From Clostridiales bacterium (GTDB taxonomy: Bacteria; Bacillota; Peptococcia; Peptococcales; Peptococcaceae), in NCBI GenBank assembly GCA_003343815.1, contig QAKL01000049.1, positions 1 to 6,755 of the forward strand: DNA of 6,755 nucleotides, written 5' to 3'. The notes beneath the pieces are model-generated. The model was given only the letters and a program-made list of their open reading frames with translations, was not told where the DNA came from and did no database searches. A program made the translations under genes and the position numbers. Below, piece after piece: positions 6,401 to 6,755 of this stretch; position 1 is the first letter of the stretch, and the number at the start of each line of letters is the position of its first letter.

Positions 6401-6755
6401 CTAATCGAAGTGAGTTTCTCGATTTCGTAGGGAATGGGAATTTCAGGGTTGACGAAAGTGGAGAAACGATCGACGATCTCGCCGTTTACTAACTTTACGG
6501 CGCCGATTTCGATGATTTTGTCGTTGAGCGCGCTGAATCCCGTTGTCTCCAAGTCGAAAACGACGACGGGCGTGTCTAAAGACTGCCCCGCAGGCTCACT
6601 TACGGCGGCTTTTAAATCGTCGACTAAATATATTTCGCAGCCGTAGATGACCTTGAACGGCTCGTCGGGCTTAATAGTATGAAACGCTTCGGGGAAAGAC
6701 TGCACGACGCCGTGGTCGGTGACAGCGATCGCCTCATGCCCCCAGGCTTTGGCGC
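3469..6755 (-). CDS. polC: DNA polymerase III alpha subunit, PolC type (5' end outside window)
   Basis: This is the replicative polymerase of low-GC Gram-positive bacteria, working in the replisome with the sliding clamp. The frame is open to the window edge, giving 1094 residues; B. subtilis PolC has 1437, so about 340 N-terminal residues are missing. A GTG at 6705 is only an internal Val: upstream codons encode AVTDH (PHP metal-site motif, TDH at 6720-6712), as in other PolCs. Numbering from that Val, the inserted DEDDh 3'-5' exonuclease spans about 46-205 (D51, E53, D136, H189, D194). PHP then resumes, followed by the polymerase core with GSRGSVGSS (510-518). A zinc-binding cysteine set is at C538, C541, C567 and C570. 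The catalytic aspartates are D596 and D598 in PDIDLNFSGDYQ and D721 in KLDILGHDDP. HPGGIIV is at 673-679, and a helix-hairpin-helix at about 1015-1030. The C-terminus NQLSILDMFG is a variant clamp-binding tail. The gene appears intact, with no intein or frameshift. Confidence 0.97.
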   Translation of the reverse strand, partial: AKAWGHEAIAVTDHGVVQSFPEAFHTIKPDEPFKVIYGCEIYLVDDLKAAVSEPAGQSLDTPVVVFDLETTGFSALNDKIIEIGAVKLVNGEIVDRFSTFVNPEIPIPYEIEKLTSISDEMVLDAPTIEEILPKFIAFCENCAVAAHNADFDNSFITANAARLNLPWQKTVLDTVTMARILLPNLHNHKLDTVAKELEISLENHHRAVDDAEATALIYQKLMERFSEQGVASFDEINNFGKLSIETVKKMPTYHAIVLAQNDIGRVNLYKLISLSHLDYYARRPRIPRSLLEENREGLILGSACEAGELVQAILRNVPHSEINRIVNFYDYLEIQPLGNNAFMLASDKHPQINSMSDLEELNKTIVRLGEEFNKPVCATCDVHFLDPEDEVYRRIIMAGKGFPDADNQAPLYLRTTEEMLEEFKYLGREKAYEVVVTNTRKINSMIEKIAPVRPDKCPPVIADSDKTLRQICYEKAHSIYGENLPSQVEERLEHELKSIIGNGFAVMYIIAQKLVWKSNDDGYLVGSRGSVGSSLAATMAGITEVNPLPPHYYCAECHYSEFDSDEVKKYRGMSGCDMPDKVCPVCGAQLKKEGHDIPFETFLGFNGDKEPDIDLNFSGDYQPVVHAYTEEIFGKGHTFRAGTIGTLAEKTAYGYVLKYFEERGQTKRSCEIERLSQGCVGVRRTTGQHPGGIIVLPHGEEIYSFTPVQHPANDTHTSIITTHFDYHSIDHNLLKLDILGHDDPTMIKRLEELTGFSAKQIPLNEEKVLSLFKNTSALGITPDDLTDCELGCLGVPEFGTDFAMQMLKETKPKCFSDLARIAGLSHGTDVWLNNTQELIKSGKCDLQSAICTRDDIMTYLIGMGLESGTAFKIMENVRKGKVAGHKCDKWDDWKAVMLEHGVPEWYIWSCERIQYMFPKAHAVAYVMMAVRIAYYKVYYPHAYYAAYFAIRASGFDYELMCQGADKLNEHIKDFKSRSSSLSQKEQDSYKDMRVVQEMYARGIDFMPIDIYRAKAHKFQIFDGKIMPALDTIDGLGDKAADSVEEAAKMGEFLSRDDFRKRTKLSTTVVETMHRLNLLQGLPESNQLSILDMFG

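Noticed and set aside
3500..6646. Several plus-strand open frames of 70-107 codons within polC
   Set aside because: They are antisense to a highly conserved polymerase and have composition-driven proteins with no recognisable domains; shadows of the real frame.
6703..6705. GTG at 6705-6703 as the polC start
   Set aside because: The frame stays open to the window edge, and the upstream codons encode the conserved PHP motif, so this is an internal valine.
1..6755. CRISPR arrays, tRNA or rRNA genes, insertion sequences, phage genes
   Set aside because: No spaced direct repeats, no cloverleaf or rRNA-like sequence, and no transposase or integrase frame was seen.

Overview
The window looks like chromosomal DNA of a member of the Bacillota (Firmicutes). 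The main reason is the large minus-strand gene, which encodes a PolC-type DNA polymerase III alpha subunit. In this class a proofreading exonuclease sits inside the PHP domain, and the class is typical of low-GC Gram-positive bacteria and their relatives. AT-rich intergenic regions and strong AGGAG-type ribosome binding sites fit. I cannot decide the class within the phylum from this sequence alone.

Layout. Positions 1-181 are non-coding. They hold a G-rich stretch with a long bulged hairpin (25-73) and then a perfect 20-bp AT-rich palindrome (98-117). Next, on the plus strand, come a TetR-family regulator (182-748) and a radical SAM enzyme (876-2270). The 127-bp gap between them contains two inverted repeats, one overlapping a TATAAT box. 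The radical SAM gene converges on a minus-strand pair: a barstar-like protein (2311-2634) and a Sel1-repeat protein (2634-3374). The two converging transcripts share a perfect bidirectional terminator hairpin (2266-2315), in which the stop codons of the two genes base-pair with each other. The Sel1 gene has its own promoter candidate (3419-3447). Upstream of it on the minus strand, polC (3469 to the window edge) lacks only its first ~340 codons, which lie beyond the window.

How the genes may work together. The TetR protein probably regulates itself and the radical SAM gene: the palindrome before tetR and the inverted repeat before the radical SAM gene share the half-site TTGTA/TACAA. The radical SAM enzyme has the canonical CxxxCxxC cluster motif, a GGEP motif and extra C-terminal cysteines suggesting auxiliary iron-sulfur binding. 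It resembles a conserved Firmicutes family whose substrate I do not know. The Sel1 and barstar-like genes overlap by one base (TAATG) and are probably translated together. No barnase-like RNase is visible, so the barstar-like protein is either a stand-alone inhibitor or has another partner. polC is a housekeeping replication gene.

Nothing here is a clear new system. The best candidates for a second look are the tetR-radical SAM module with its operator-like sites, the Sel1/barstar pair without a toxin, and the G-rich competing-hairpin region at the left end.
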